A stretch of DNA of 64,000 nt from Amoebidium appalachense (Eukaryota > Ichthyosporea), in the NCBI GenBank assembly GCA_963693365.1, contig CAVNZM010000016.1:2480001-2544000 (forward strand), written 5' to 3'. The position numbers were made by a program, and so were the translations under genes. Under the pieces are notes generated by a model, which saw only the letters and a list, made by a program, of their open reading frames with translations, was not told the DNA's origin and made no database searches. Below, piece by piece: positions 1-30,880 of the stretch (positions are counted from its first letter, which is position 1; each line of letters begins with the position of its first letter).

Positions 1-484
1 CATGTGTTTCTGTGGACATGTCCGTGTTTACGTGTATACGTGAGGATGTGCCTGTGTGTGAGCGTGTGTGTGTCTGTGTGTGTTGATGTCTGTCTGTCCG
101 TGATTGTGTGCGTGTGTGCGTGATTGTGTGCGTGCGTGCGTGCGTGCGTGTGTGCGTGTGTGCGTGCGTGCGTGCGTACGTGTGTGTGTGTGTGTGTGTG
201 TGTGCATTGTGTGTGTGCATGAACACACGGGCATTGAGCCCCTCTGTGCTCATGTGTGTGTGTGTGTGTGTGTGCGTGTGTGTGTGTGTGTGTTTGTTTG
301 TTTGTCCGGGCATGCTTTTGTGAATGTGTATAGAGGGCTGAGGACCCAACGCATATCTTGCAGTAAAGAAACACGGGGAAGGGTGGAAGTGGGGGGGGGG
401 GGGGGGGTTGAATGCGTCATAAAGTACGAAGTACACTTGAACAACGGATAACACGATGCAGAATGCAAACCATACATAAAGAGG

Positions 485-520
<36 letters not shown>

Positions 521-529
521 GCAGCATAC
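1..529. repeat. GT-rich tract, short dispersed-repeat copy and poly-G at left edge
   Basis: Positions 1-300 are imperfect GT/GTGC microsatellite. From about 407 to 484 there is a short copy of the dispersed repeat, starting at a G-run followed by ttgaatgcgtc and containing the family words agtacgaagtacac and acacgatgcagaatgcaa. A run of more than 25 G follows at about 487-517. This lies in the intron downstream of the last visible exon of the minus-strand CCR4-like gene. I found no further leucine-rich-repeat exon here, so the gene continues beyond the window. Confidence 0.8.
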
Positions 530-5873
<5,344 letters not shown>

Positions 5874-7036
5874 TTTCACTAGCAAAGAATCTTGAAATTA
5901 TGGGGTAACATGGGGATGAATTAAGTGTGAATGATTTTGCGCTAGAAGTGTGTGAGTAGGGAAAGGACCGCAAAGGACGGTAGTTAGAGCTCAAAGCTGG
6001 AGAGCCGAGGACATAAGAGTTGGTGACACTATGTGTTGAGTATTAGGCTCGACGGAGATTCTAAAACCCTCTCGTTTATTTAATTCCAAAAAACGTAACA
6101 CACTTGCATGCTGCTGAACTTTATTGTAGTTCCTCTATATAGCTCTTCCCCCAAAGAAATAACTCAAAAACTCACCCCAACACATGTGCCTAGTCTTAAG
6201 AGTATTAGGGTACTGCTATACCACCCAAACGGGCAACGTCTCAACTTCGGCCCTCAGTGAGCCTCTCGGCCGAGAGTCTGTAGGAAAAAGCTAAAATCAC
6301 GCGCACTACAAGCCAAGATACACATAATATTCCCCTCCGTTCGGCAATAATAGCGATATTTTTACCTTTGTTGAGCCAATGACAAGAGCCGGTCAACAAA
6401 GATACTCAGAGACTCAGTCAGCTGACGGTCCGGCCTGCCTACAAGCACACCAAAAGGGCAAAGCTATGAGTTCAAACCCGTTTCTCGTTGGTATTATGTG
6501 ATACAGGTCTCAGAAGTTCACTTTTTCTAAACTGGCGTTTACTTTTGTGCTTCACAGCTTCTGTGAACCCCGTTAATCGGACTTGGATACCTGGTCATGT
6601 TATACACGTCACATTCTTCGCAAGCGGAGGGTCCATGCATGCTCAGCCCACGGGACCATTGGGAGCTGTGTTGACTCAATGGTCAGCCTGTAACGGTCAG
6701 CGCAGTTGTCTGTGTGTTGCAACAAAGCACCCAAAATGCCAAAAAATATCTATCATTGGTACGATGCCCGATTGAACCTTAATCCTTTCTCTACCGGGAT
6801 TTTTCGTATTCGTAATTCGAGACCCCTGTTTTTTGGAGTCGGATCCAATCGCTGAAAAAACCAGTGTCCTTGGTCAGGCGAGAGAGGAGAGGGGGAGAGG
6901 GGGGAGGGGCCAGAGAAAGAGAGAAAGAGAAGGGGGGGGGGGGGGGGGGGGGGGGGGGGAGGGGAGAGAGGGGGGGGGGGGGGGGGGGAGAGAAGGGGAG
7001 GGGGGAGGGAGAGGCGAGAGAGGGAGACAGAGAGGT

Positions 7037-7067
<31 letters not shown>

Positions 7068-7071
7068 GAGA

Positions 7072-7110
<39 letters not shown>

Positions 7111-7457
7111 GAAAGAGAGAGAGAGAGGGAAAGAGAAAAAGGGAGGGAGCCAAGAAAGTGATGCAATTGCTGGTGGGTGGGTGCACGTTACCAGGATTTT
7201 ACAGGAGTTTATTGTGACTCACGAAGTTACTCTAGTAAAGAACAGTAAGTTAAAGATTTATGGAGGACATTCATCAAAAACCGGAGTAGTTACACATTCT
7301 TCACGGGAAGAAATGCCACAGAGCAAAGTCATTCAACGAAGGGTCTTACTAACAATCACTTGGGTCATACAAGCAATGATCTATACGTTTCTACACAGAA
7401 GGTGTACAGGCCGATAAGATAACGATCAGTGAAAGTGGATGTCTACATATTCACTCC
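5874..7457. other. Intergenic region between UBL gene and CCR4-like gene
   Basis: Positions 5874-6850 are ordinary complex sequence without GT/CA arrays and probably include the promoter and 5' UTR of the minus-strand CCR4-like gene. Positions 6880-7150 are a G/GA-rich low-complexity block. 7150-7457 is unique sequence downstream of the UBL gene stop. I see no convincing gene; the open frames around 6488-6775 and 6753-7166 show no recognisable family. Confidence 0.5.
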
Positions 7458-8639
7458 TTACACGGGGCACAATTTTCTCCGTTTTGCATTCTTTTGAGCC
7501 AGCATCCTCTCTCTAATCTCCAGCATCCTCTTCCTTGTCCTGTCGTGCTCCTCCTCCTTCCCATTCTCTCCATCCTCTGCAACTTCATCGACTTCGTCGG
7601 CGCAGTGAATTTCCCTCTCCCTCTCAACGTCACCACCGAACTTCTCATCGTCGTCATCCCCACTTTCCTCTTCACCACCCAACGACACATTATCCAGCTC
7701 AACCTGTGCCTCATCCAGCTTTCTCAACCGCTTGGCCAGTGAATGATGACCAAGGAACATGTGCCCCTCCAGTTGGGCATTCCCATCCTCCGTCTCTTCC
7801 TGTTCCTCGCTCGAATATCCCTTGCTACCGCTTTTACTACTACCACCTGCTGACAGGTCCGGCGAATCAGCAGGAACCGCAACACACGCGTGGGGGTATC
7901 CCCCGAGGGGACCGGCGCGAATTTTGGGCAAAAGATGTAACAAGTCCCCGTCGACAACGCCAAGATCTCTCATGGCGAGCGATCCGTTTGTGAGCTCCTG
8001 CCCAGTTTTCTTCAACACGAGGTGAATGCGCGAAGCCGGTATGCCGATGAAGGAGCTGACCGTCAGAACAACCGCGGCGGCCTTGTCTGTGTCGCACACC
8101 CGCACGCGGCACGCAAGGCCCATGCTCGATTGGACGCGAATGTGGAAGGTCCCTGGGGGCGCACTGTGTAGGAGGGGAAAGGGGGGGAGGGGGGGAGGGG
8201 GGGGTAGGGGAGGGGGAAGGGTAAAGAGGGGGGGGGGGGGGGGGGGGGGGGTAAAGGGGAGGCATGGGAAGAGGGGGGAGGGAGGGGACGGAGGGGAGAG
8301 GTGGAGGTGATGGGTAAAGGAGAGGCGGGGTTAGCATATGCAAACAGCAAACATGAAAAAGAGAACAGCATGCTTGGATACCAAGCCTCATAGAAGACGT
8401 GATGTCGAGTGCCGCGATAAAGGCATAGCAGAACGGAACGGGGGGGGAGAGGGGAGGGCAAGGGACAAAGGGAGTATCAGCCTACGGCATTCCTAGAAGC
8501 CTAGCGACACAACAAAGGCTCTGGTGGTGCAAAGAAGAGTGGCAGAGTTGTTGGGGGGAAAAAATCAGTTAAGAAAAAAACTTAAGACTGTGCAATGCTG
8601 GGGAAACGGGGAAACTTCGGCAGCCAAGGGTGTGTGTGT

Positions 8640-8670
<31 letters not shown>

Positions 8671-9006
8671 GGGGGGGGGAGACGAGGTGAACAGGCAAAC
8701 ACAGGCCATGCCCAAACATCAAACAAATTTAATAAATAAAGCAGAGGAATGGTGACAAATTCAATAAACAACCCACCTCTTTTTCGCGTCCGTGCGATGT
8801 TCCCGCCGTTTCCTTGACAACGTGTGTCTGTGCTGTTGCGTGAAAGGAAAGGTAGTGCTTCTACGAGGGTGTGTGGGTGGTTGGAAAGGGGGCGTTGCTT
8901 GTGTCACGTCCTTGTTTCTAATATGCCTCTCTGTTTCAGAGAGACTGCACCCGTCTCTTGGGGAGGAGTCTGACCCATCGGCTGTGCCTCTAACGTCTCT
9001 CTCCAT
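7458..9006 (-). CDS. Ubiquitin-like-domain protein (midnolin-like UBL possible), about 311 aa
   Basis: Two exons: 9006-8777 (ATG in context aaacgATGG, 76 codons plus 2 bases) and 8163-7458. Donor AAGAG|GTGGGT and acceptor cctacacag|T give matching phase, and the joined frame is 936 bp. Exon 1 encodes a charged, Lys/Arg-rich disordered N-terminus. Exon 2 opens with a beta-grasp ubiquitin-like domain at about residues 80-165, with the ubiquitin-type pattern of an amphipathic helix, GIPASRIHLVLKKTGQEL, and MRDLGVVDGDLLHLLPK. The rest is acidic and disordered (DDDDEKFGG) and ends in a basic, probably coiled or nuclear-targeting tail (RTRKRMLEIRER...AKRRK). There is no terminal di-glycine, so it is a UBL-domain protein and not a conjugated modifier. 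The spacing and the LGVVDGD turn recall midnolin/ubiquilin-type UBLs, a tentative comparison. The intron 8164-8776 contains poly-G and a GT array. Confidence 0.72.
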
Positions 9007-12000
9007 CGTTTCCTTCGTTATTTGGCAAGAAAAGAAACAAGAGTATATATACTTTTAAGCTTGTGTCTTTATATAAAAAAAAGACCAAATCAATTCTATC
9101 CGCATATAAAGCTCCTGCCGGCCAATACAGTTGTGTGTTGTGTGTTGTTCAAAGTTTTCTTCTTGCGTGTTGATGCTGCCAAAATCCCACCTCCCTACAT
9201 GAAAACAAAACAGAGCACAAAAAGTGGGCTGGTTTGACTGTGGTGTGCGGCGGTGAGCGATAGGGCTAGATATGCCAGGCGGCAAAGGGAGCTCCTGCCA
9301 AGTATGACATGATTATCTCCCAATAACAATAAGGCAATGGCATCTATTGCATTATGCAGTTTCTAAAATAGCTGTTCATAAAGAAGTAGGAAATACAAAA
9401 TGAGCTTTGACTTAATTAATGATACTAATTATCTTTATTATTATTTTTTGCGAGCTCTCACACTACTAATAGTGAATGAAAACGTGTGAAAGCCAGAGCA
9501 CATACAATGTTTACGAGATCATCATGATGGAGCCAGCCCTCCCAACGCCAATCAAAGCGTTGCGGCACTGAGTCAAAAACCGACAGCTAGTGATTGGCTA
9601 TCGCTTTGATAGGCAGATCTACGCCCGCATGCCCAATCAGGAAACCCCAAAATCAAGGATCCAACCAAATCGTGCTCGCTACATTCCAAGCAGTTTGCGC
9701 GTGGCACATTTTTATCCTGAGCACAATCCATCGGTAAGCTTTTTTTATTGGCCGGTACCCCATATTTCGCGTCCAATAGGATTTGTTATTGCGTTGTGTG
9801 CAGCATACCATGTCCTTTGAACATGAAAAAAAAACTGCACGTGATATTCCTTTTTTGAAATCAAGTTTTATTCGATATCTGTACTCAGTTTGGCATGAAT
9901 TTTTTTCCTTATTATCATGCAGTTATAACTTCATGAAAAGTTTTCTGGGACTTGCGTCCGCGTCAACGCGTGGACAGTCTACGTGACCGGGCCGTCGGTC
10001 GCTAAGTCGGTCGCTTGAAAGGGCTCCCTAGTTCCTCTACGCCTCCGGATCATGAAGTGTTTACTATCTTGGCTGGCCATTGCAGGTCCCTGTGTGCTTG
10101 GTTGCAAGCAAAGTTACATCGTGAAAATACCAGTAACTCCATACAAGCACTGTCATTATTTATGGGTTAAATGTGCCATGTATATATGTCCATTTTTGGC
10201 TACGAGATACTTCATGATCACTGGCCGACATTGTGCACTCGATCGTAACGATCCGCGTACAGTTGCCCAGAGGGGGATCTATCATGAATTTTTTCTATTT
10301 CAATAGTTTAGATTTTAACAATTTTAAATAAGAGGTGGTGGCCAACAGAGTATTACAGCACTTTACCATTCCATTAATCAGTTATTTTACGGTTCCATAA
10401 TATCTGAATCAAAAATAGCTGATCTTCGACCTTTTTATTGCATAATAAAAAAGATCATTACAAAAAATGATAATTCCGTTTGACGGCAAGTGAGAGGAAG
10501 GTATAGGGGGTCAGATGCCGATACATGAGGCGCATGCAGTCCCGTGACTGACTCAACACAAACAAGTTGAAACGCAAACAGGAAAGTCTACAAGGAACAA
10601 AAATTTTGGTGTTGTATCTGGGAGGCCTTGGTTTAAGCGTGTGCATGTTTCATGCACAGTACACGAGCATAATACAGCCGACTTTTATGTAATTTTCAAA
10701 CAAGGGCAGTGTTGAATTCTGCTACACGTGTCTAGTGAGGGTTCTGAATATGAAGGAGAAAGCACCATTAGCTGCAGCTGCAAATAATGATGGTCACAGC
10801 CAGAGTAGCTTTCAAAGTTGATCTCAAGGCGAATAGAGGAGGCTTATTTTATAGTATTAGGCACAATCAAGACTTTCCAGCGTTGAATGCTGTTCTTTTC
10901 CGATGACTACCCTGAATACCGAGTGTGGTAAGGTTGTCTTAGGTGTGTCTGCATGTTGTGGCGAATTTATGTGTGAGCTAATGTTGTATGCGCACTGGGT
11001 GGCCGAACTACCGGGTTATTAAAGGACATAATTTTTTAGCACTACAGCAAGGGGAGAGAACCTAGTAATTTTGTGCACGTGAAGCAGTCATGAACTCCCA
11101 TGATGTCATCTCTGAAATGAATGTGTTGCTGTGATAAACAACGGTCTCAGACTTGGCTGAATTGTCGACTAGGAGGTGCACACGTGAATGGTATGAAATA
11201 TTCCCATATCTTCAAAGTCCTTTCATCCTTTGCTGCAAAAGTTTAGACACCGAACAAACCGAAGAAACTGTAGCTGGACATGTGACTGTGCCCAAGCCTC
11301 CGTGACTGTGCCGGATTCTCCGAGGCTATGTTAGCAGCCTTATTGAAGAAAACAGCCTGCTGAGTGAAAATTAGTGTTATCTGCTCTCAGTTGATACGGC
11401 AGCATCAAATCATGCTTTGCATATAGCAAAAACAAAAAGAAATGTGCAAAGTGTTTTGAACTTGTTCAATTGCAACCCGCATTGGCTGAGATTATAGCAT
11501 CATGCCCAGTCCATCTCCCATGCTCACCAGCAGGACAAGCGAGCGAGGCACTGAGGCTGTGTGTTATGTTTTACACTTGGCCTACGGTATTGGCGAGCAC
11601 TCCCTGCAACTCCAGGTGGGTGAAAGGGGGGGTGGGGGGGGGGGGGGGGGGGGTAGAAGGAAGCAAAAACTTCCACAAATGTTGCATGTTTGTTAACGTC
11701 CGTCTTGTTGGGTGGAGCACTGTTTGCCTTGGTGCATGCTCAATTGCATGTCCATAATCATGAATAGCACATCCCCCTAGTGGCACTGTGCGCATGTGTG
11801 TCACCGGTATTCCGCGCACCCGTGTCACCGCGTGTTTTTACAAGTGGTGACGTGTGGTTGCGCATGTATGCAGGTGCCTGCATGGGCTGCACCATAAAGT
11901 TTGGCGGATCGTGTACTCTGTTCCGAGGAATTCCAATAAAAGAACTTGAATTCTACCGTGTTTTTATTTTCTTCATTTTTATTTATGAACGGGATGTTAT

Positions 12001-12189
12001 TTCCTCCCCCCCCAAACACACACACACACACATGCACATACACACACAAAAAAAACACACACACACACACACCAGCCCACGGGTTTGGTGGCAGACAGGG
12101 CTGGGGTGGGGGTTTTCGGAGAAACCGCTTGTGATTGTGGTGTCTGTGGTGGCGGTAGTGTGTGGGTGTGGGTTTTTTTTTTTTTTCAG

Positions 12190-12224
<35 letters not shown>

Positions 12225-12608
12225 TGTGCATCACACCTTTACGGAATCTGTCGTTAACAGAATGTCAACTTTTACTTTTGGATCCAATTTTGGCAACGCC
12301 ACTGACCATAACAGACCATAACAGGCTCTCCTCCGGGGGGTTTATGGGGATTGAGGGGTGGTCTCCCACGGGGCCGCCGGGGGGGGGGGGGGGGGGGGGG
12401 GGGGGAAGGGGGGCGCCCTTAAAAGCGGGGGAGGGGGGGGGGGGGGGGGGACCAAGGGAAGTGGCTCGGGGGAGGTGGAGAGTCTCTTCGGAGTTCGAGT
12501 GGGAGAGTGGGATTCATTTGAAATTGCAAGGAAGATCGAGGCGGGTTTGGGTATGTGTTGGGGGAGGGTGGGGAAGGGGGGGGGGGGGGGGGAGGAGCGA
12601 CACCTGCG

Positions 12609-12675
<67 letters not shown>

Positions 12676-12839
12676 ACAGGGGGGTGGGGGAGGAGGAGGG
12701 GGTCGAGGGTCGCCAATTGATGCAGCTTTCAACCTTGAAATACACTTTAGCGGTTGGGCAGCAGGTGGGGGGCATTTAGCGAACACACATGCTATATTAG
12801 TGTACAAACGGCTGCTCTGCCATATACCAGCTACTAGTA

Positions 12840-12887
<48 letters not shown>

Positions 12888-13668
12888 CCCCCGCCGGGGC
12901 ACCCGCCCGCCCGCGCATTATATATTTTCAAAAAGAATTACTATAGACCTTAGTGTTAATTGTCTCAGTTCCGCATCACATGATTACATGTCGGGTTTGA
13001 ATTTGGCTAATTAGTGTTTGTGTGCGTGTGTGTGTGTGTGTGTCACGTGTTTGTGTGACACTGTGTGTCTTTGTGTGTGTGTGTGTGCAAGAGTGCGTGT
13101 GTGTTACAGTGCGCTACAAAAACAAAAACCAACCCAAGTTAAATTGATATGGCCCAAGGTTAACAAATCAAAACGGATTTATTCAAAACCTCAAACAAAA
13201 GAACAAAACCACAACTTCTAACGAAAAAAAACTTGAGGCTGACTGAAAACCGTAATTAAAGAACAAAGCAAAGCAAGTGTGCACTCATTCAGTTCGATTT
13301 TGGGGCTCTGTGCAGTATGCTATTTCCTATATTTACAAATTTTCCAGATCACTGATCTGGATATATTGCCGTTTAGGGTTCCAGCGGCTTTGCTCGTTGA
13401 TATTCCGTGGTCCTGTCCGAATTAAGTTTTCAGATCACTGATCTGTGAAATATGTTATGTAAAGTGCTATTTACAATCGGCCTGAATAAGTGTTTTGGCT
13501 CTAACAACATTTCCACACTACCCTTGATCAAGACATAACCGTGAGATATTGGGTAAACCTAATCAGCTGTCCCCAATATACTCAAATCCCACCAAAAATA
13601 TCCGAAGTTCTTGTAGTTTTACGGCCCTTTTGGGTGCAAGCTTCAGAGCTTGGTAAAACTTGGCGGAT
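9007..13668. other. Long region without a convincing gene
   Basis: 9007-11600 is AT-richer unique sequence with no dinucleotide arrays; its left end must hold the UBL gene promoter (tatatatac near 9045-9053). 11600-12900 returns to G/C homopolymers and GT arrays (for example about 12611-12674 GT and a C-run at about 12841-12886). 12900-13668 is unique sequence downstream of the lectin-ended gene. Frames such as 10052-10306 (hydrophobic N-terminus) and 11502-11613, which ends at a donor-like CAG|GTGGGT, were examined but have no recognisable domain. Confidence 0.5.
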
Positions 13669-25795
<12,127 letters not shown>

Positions 25796-27419
25796 AGGGT
25801 ATTTCAGTGATTCGAAATAGTCTTAAACATCGTGTCAGTGCATAGGAGACAAGAATATTGGTTCTCGTGCGCTCAAGAGGTGCTAGTGTGAAGCTGGCGA
25901 ACGAAAACAAAAAAGAGAAGAAAACCCAGCTTCCCCCTCGAGCTCCGAGTGTGGTGTGTGGGCGGGCGGCTGTGTTTATATAAGGCAGAGTTGCCCAATC
26001 ACAATTCGGTTGCATGATATATATCCAATGAATGAAATGATACAAGTGCGTAAGAATTTGTGCGGGCATCGCACGCGTGGGGCTGTTTGTGTGGCGGCGT
26101 ACAGCACTTAGCGACTGTGTTTACCATATACAGACACTTCACAAACATGCTAGTGTAGAATACTACAGAAGTTACACATATTGCTCAGAGGAATGATACT
26201 TCTAATAACTGTATACATATATAAAGGCAGCGCTTTGTACATGTAAGTCGTTGTCATCACTCAACTCAAGTACAGCTATGACAGGAATGTGGCGTTCGGA
26301 CCTGATTTACCATATTTGGTTTTATTGTGTTATTTCTCCCGGGCTGGGGTGTGAGATCTGGTCCTGTATTGCACCAAACCTATCATATTTTTAGTAAAAC
26401 ATGATGTACCTTTCTTACTATCCTAGTGCACTTATAGTATACATGTATTTTTTAAGATCTTTACTAATCATTGAAGAGCAATATTGCAGAAAAAACTCTC
26501 AACGTCAAAGCAACATATATATAGTTTACACGCAGATTGGATGAACAAATCATGATAAGTCTCTAATTGGTTTTCTGGAGGCTAGCAAATTCCAGAGTAC
26601 ATGTTAGCTCGGCCCAAGACACCAAATCTTGTGAGAATACGTTCAAGTGCTTGGCTTCGCTAATGATAATAACAGACTGGTTGACCACTATATGTAGACA
26701 TGGTATATGAGAGAAATTTAATGAGAAACACTTTCAAATCCCAACAACAGTAGCCTCGTCAGAAGTGAAGGAATAAGTTTATAGAGGCGGAGTGGGGTAC
26801 CAACCAAAAGTGATCACAGATTTGCCTCCTTCAGACCACACAAATCTTTATTAATGTTTCCTATTGGTCGACGTTAATCCAATCGGAACATCACATGCAG
26901 GGTAACAAGGCGAAAAGAACACAACTTCGCATTATCGATGTGACATGTAGGGCAGTCCCCCAACAAAAGGCCATCACACCTTGCTCGTGGTGATACGTGC
27001 ATGAACGTGAGAGTACGAGGCAACGTTTCTATCCTTACTGCCCTTATTACTACTGTTGTTTTCGTTCGACAGACAGGCCGTCCTCCCAATACTGCAGCTT
27101 GAAACACAAGCTCGTTCATTCGAGAGGTTTTTTCAAAGGCTCTAGCTCGTAGTTGCAAATTTTGGTTGAGCTAAATTTGGCCAACATCCCTTTACCCTCG
27201 GACCATAAGAACCAACCACGTGCACAAAAGGACATACATGATTAGAGGGACTTTTTGAGCATGTGCAAACGAGAACAACATTACCAAAACCATAGCAAAA
27301 ACATAGAGCCAGTTACTCCGAGTAGCCAGTAGTTCTTTCAAAGGACAAGCATAACTAGCAACACTTTTTTCCTTCTTCTTTTTTCTTTTTCTTATTCCTT
27401 TTGCTATTAGTCGTTCAAC
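25796..27419. other. Intergenic region between divergent genes
   Basis: AT-rich unique sequence without GT/CA arrays or long homopolymers. It separates the minus-strand GH114-lectin gene from the plus-strand gene at 27420, so it should contain both promoters. 27360-27415 is a pyrimidine-rich (TTCTTCTTTTTTC) stretch directly upstream of the 27420 ATG. I see no coding or RNA feature. Confidence 0.6.
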
Positions 27420-28247
27420 ATGGGCTTTCTCGTTCGCAAAAAGTCGTCCACCTTCAAGCAGGTTGCCGTCTGTGCCGTTCTGACCACGGCCACAACACAC
27501 CCTTTGACCGTAAGAGCAGCACCAACCATTCCCTTTTCCGACCAAACCTCGGGTGGTGTGGGGATGGTAGAACTGGACCCCTTGGCTGTCCCTCTCTCAC
27601 ACACATCTCTGGACGGAGCTATGCTCTCTTCTGGTGCTCCCATTTCCAACGAGTTTTTGAAAGCGCAAAATGACATCGCGGTATTTAGTGGTGGAAATGG
27701 ACTTGAAATGGATAATACGGCTCGAAGTAGGGATTCTGATCAGGGACACCTTCTGAATGTTTCGGGCGATGGTACAAGCACGTCACCCCAAGACCTAACT
27801 ACCACAAACGAAAACAGCCAAGCGCAGAACGTTAACGTCGAGAGTGAACATGAAAATGAAGCTGGTTACCTGGGCAGCGAGCATGTTTTGCAAATATCTG
27901 CACAGCCACATGAATCAGGCTCACCGTCGGACCCCTCCGCAAAATTACTCACACAACAACAACCCACCACCACCACCACCACCTCCTCCAACAACGAAGA
28001 AACAAACGAAATCCAAAGGGACGCAGGGACGGGTGGTTCCACGGATTCTGAAAGCACACAGGGGGGAGAACAGGTGTTTCCACGTACACGCAGGTCATCG
28101 TTTAGGCCCCGAATAGTCGCGGGGATGGGGAGCGTAGCGGGGGCGGCAATGGTGGTGGTGGGGGCGTTGGTTGGGTGGAGAACGGCAAGCATGAGAATGA
28201 GGGAGAGGAGGGCTGCTGCCTGCGCGTCTCCGTCCATGCGGCTGTGA
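27420..28247 (+). CDS. Putative single-pass membrane protein with Ser/Thr-rich ectodomain, 275 aa
   Basis: A single open frame from an ATG in strong context (caacATGG). A basic start (MGFLVRKK) precedes a short hydrophobic stretch (about residues 16-33) that may be a signal peptide. Residues 35-220 are Ser/Thr/Asn/Gln-rich and low complexity, with a poly-Thr run (about 182-187) suited to O-glycosylation. At about 232-255 is an Ala/Gly/Val transmembrane segment with small-residue spacing (GMGSVAGAAMVVVGALVG), then a short basic tail (RMRERR) giving type I topology. No catalytic domain or recognised family is visible. The frame ends just before a T-run and GT array at 28251-28306. A splice donor near GTGAAG|GTGTTT could instead extend the protein, so the C-terminus is uncertain. 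Confidence 0.5.
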   Translation: MGFLVRKKSSTFKQVAVCAVLTTATTHPLTVRAAPTIPFSDQTSGGVGMVELDPLAVPLSHTSLDGAMLSSGAPISNEFLKAQNDIAVFSGGNGLEMDNTARSRDSDQGHLLNVSGDGTSTSPQDLTTTNENSQAQNVNVESEHENEAGYLGSEHVLQISAQPHESGSPSDPSAKLLTQQQPTTTTTTSSNNEETNEIQRDAGTGGSTDSESTQGGEQVFPRTRRSSFRPRIVAGMGSVAGAAMVVVGALVGWRTASMRMRERRAAACASPSMRL

Positions 28248-28261
28248 AGGTGTTTTTTTTT

Positions 28262-28306
<45 letters not shown>

Positions 28307-28484
28307 CGGTGGGCCGGGTGGGGAATTAGAAAGATTCGAGGAAGAGTCGAAGTCATTTGAAGGTAGGACGTGGGACACAAAACAGTATGTGTATGGCAAT
28401 GATCTCAGGTGATGTGAAGGACGTTGACGTTTTTTTCTATCTTTCTTTCGTTCTTTCTTTCTTTTCTTTTTTTTTTTTTTTTTT

Positions 28485-28515
<31 letters not shown>

Positions 28516-29198
28516 GGGGGTCCATAGCAACACGGTGCCAATCAGTTTATTGGCGACCAGTTTGAAGGCGATCGAGTGAGTGGTGTACCTAAAGTAGTTA
28601 ACCCACCAACGTGAATATCTAACTAAGTCAAAATTACATTTAATTTAGTTTGGCTTACTTTATTTTTGTTTGTAATTCATGTGTTTTTGAAGCTGTTTTT
28701 CTTGTGTTCTTGAAACTAATCAGTCAAGTGTCAGGAAGTGCATAAATTTCATACGTAGGTTGTTGCATGTTTACTTTCAGAGCAGGGCTTGATGTATGTA
28801 TGTGATCTTTTTCACGGTTATCGTCCGTACGTATAACTGAGATTCAACGAAGGGATTGGGAAACATACGAAATGCTGTGATGTGATTGGCTTTGGAAGTG
28901 TTCACCAGACTCTGTGACATATACTCTGTAATGGATATGCCGAGATAATTGCCGTTTTGAAACGTCAAAAGACAACTGATGCAGATACCCCAAATTCGCA
29001 GGTTTCTATTTTCCTTCTGTCGTGAGCGAGATGCACGCCGGGAAGGGAAACGAGGGTGCCAAGGGGGGAGGAGGGGGGGGGAGGGGGGGGAGGGGGAAGG
29101 ACGGGAGAGAGAGGGGCGGGAAGGAGGGTTTGTCACAACGGTTGTCAGTTGCTCCTACTTTCTACTACCAGCGCATGACTGTAGCTGTCTTTGCCCCA

Positions 29199-29241
<43 letters not shown>

Positions 29242-29645
29242 AACCCACCCACCCACCACCCCGTTCTATCCTCTGGCAATACTCTGAGGATGCGCTCTAC
29301 TTAGAATGCATACTATTTGTGTGTGCTGTGCAGAGCCTCCATTGTGTTGCTCGTCTTCATATGTGGAGTTTGCACTCTGTAAAGCATGTTCCCCCCCCCC
29401 CCCCCCCCCCCCTCCCCACCCCACCCCCACCCACCCACCCACCCACGGGCCGTTGCCTCCCCGGTCCCCCCTCCTCGCACCCTCCCGTCCCCCGGAAGGC
29501 CCTAGCCACCACCAAAACAAAACCCCTTTTCTCGATCTCCTGGGTTGCAACCAGAGCCAGTTCTTGGAGATATAGGAGGGGTAAGAGAAGATGGGGGCAG
29601 GGAGATTACGAGCAAGTGAGTGTGAGTGAGTGAGTGAGTGAGTGA

Positions 29646-29684
<39 letters not shown>

Positions 29685-30844
29685 CGTGTGTGTGTTCGCG
29701 CGTGCTCGTGTGTCCATGTGTACGTATGCCCAAGCTTGTGTGCGCTTCTGCGCCCGAGCTTCTAAAAACTTTGTGTGTGTGTGTGTACACGTGTGTGTGT
29801 GTGTGTGTGTGTGTGACGAGGGGTGGGGTTGTGGTGGTGCGGGGGGGGGGGGGGGAGGGAAGAGGGGGCACGGGGAGAGGGGGGGGGGGGGGGGGGAGAG
29901 AGGGAGGGGGGGGGGGAGGGGGGAGGATGGGCAAATTTCACCCAATGCTGACGCGTGTGTATGTACATGTACCTCTTTGAATATTCTCCACCCCCCCCCC
30001 CCCCCCCCCCCCCCCCTCCACCCCCCCTCGCCCCACCCACCTCTGAGTTTTTTTACTTTTCATTGAAAGTCTTCATTGTCCAACAATGCAGAGGTGTGCA
30101 TGTGCAGGAACACTGTATAATATATTACAGATGCACAACACATAATAGTGTTTGGGTTCGGGGGCCAATCCTTCTGTAGTCCATTACCTGATAGAATTAC
30201 TTACTAACACTCTAATACGAATAGTATAACAACACACTTACTCTCGGAGTGACTACAGTAATACAACAGTGTTACTACCAACGATACATACTATGATTCC
30301 AAGCACGTAAATATGTTAATTCACTGTTTAAGTGACTACCATATTACTTTAGGACCATCAATGCTCGTACACTTGCTATCAGTCATCGGTAAAACAAACG
30401 GGAAAATAGTAGAATTAACCTTTTAATAGTATATATCAGAGACTAACTATACGATATTATCACGGGCTCACTATAGCGCATCCGAAACCCCCCCCCCCCC
30501 CCCCCCTCCTCTCTCCGCCCATCCAAAAAAGGGTGAAAAAGAAATTAAAAATAATTCACCGTGAAAATAACTATAAAAAAAAGACACTATATTAGGTGAA
30601 AAGAACGCACAGGAAATGTAGACTTGGAAGAGATTAAGGTAGGCATAGCATTTATCAACGATCCGCCATAATGGAGTTATTTTTTTTCATCTTGAAAACA
30701 AACCGTTTGAAAAACACAAGAAATCTGCGCAAAGGAAAGAACCTACACTGTAGTACAATCACAATCCCGAATTTCGTAGCTTTTCAAATACAGGCTCATA
30801 TCTCCCTCCCCGTAATCATATCTAGCAAATCGCAATGTCATGTC

Positions 30845-30880
<36 letters not shown>

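Noticed and set aside
10052-10306. 84-aa plus-strand frame with a hydrophobic start (MKCLLSWLAIAGPCVLG)
   Set aside because: Isolated, no convincing splice context or downstream domain; a short frame with a signal-like start is not enough.
28777-29136. 119-aa minus-strand open frame in unique sequence
   Set aside because: Its N-terminal half is a G-rich tract, there is no recognised domain, and no splice partners were found; chance is likelier.
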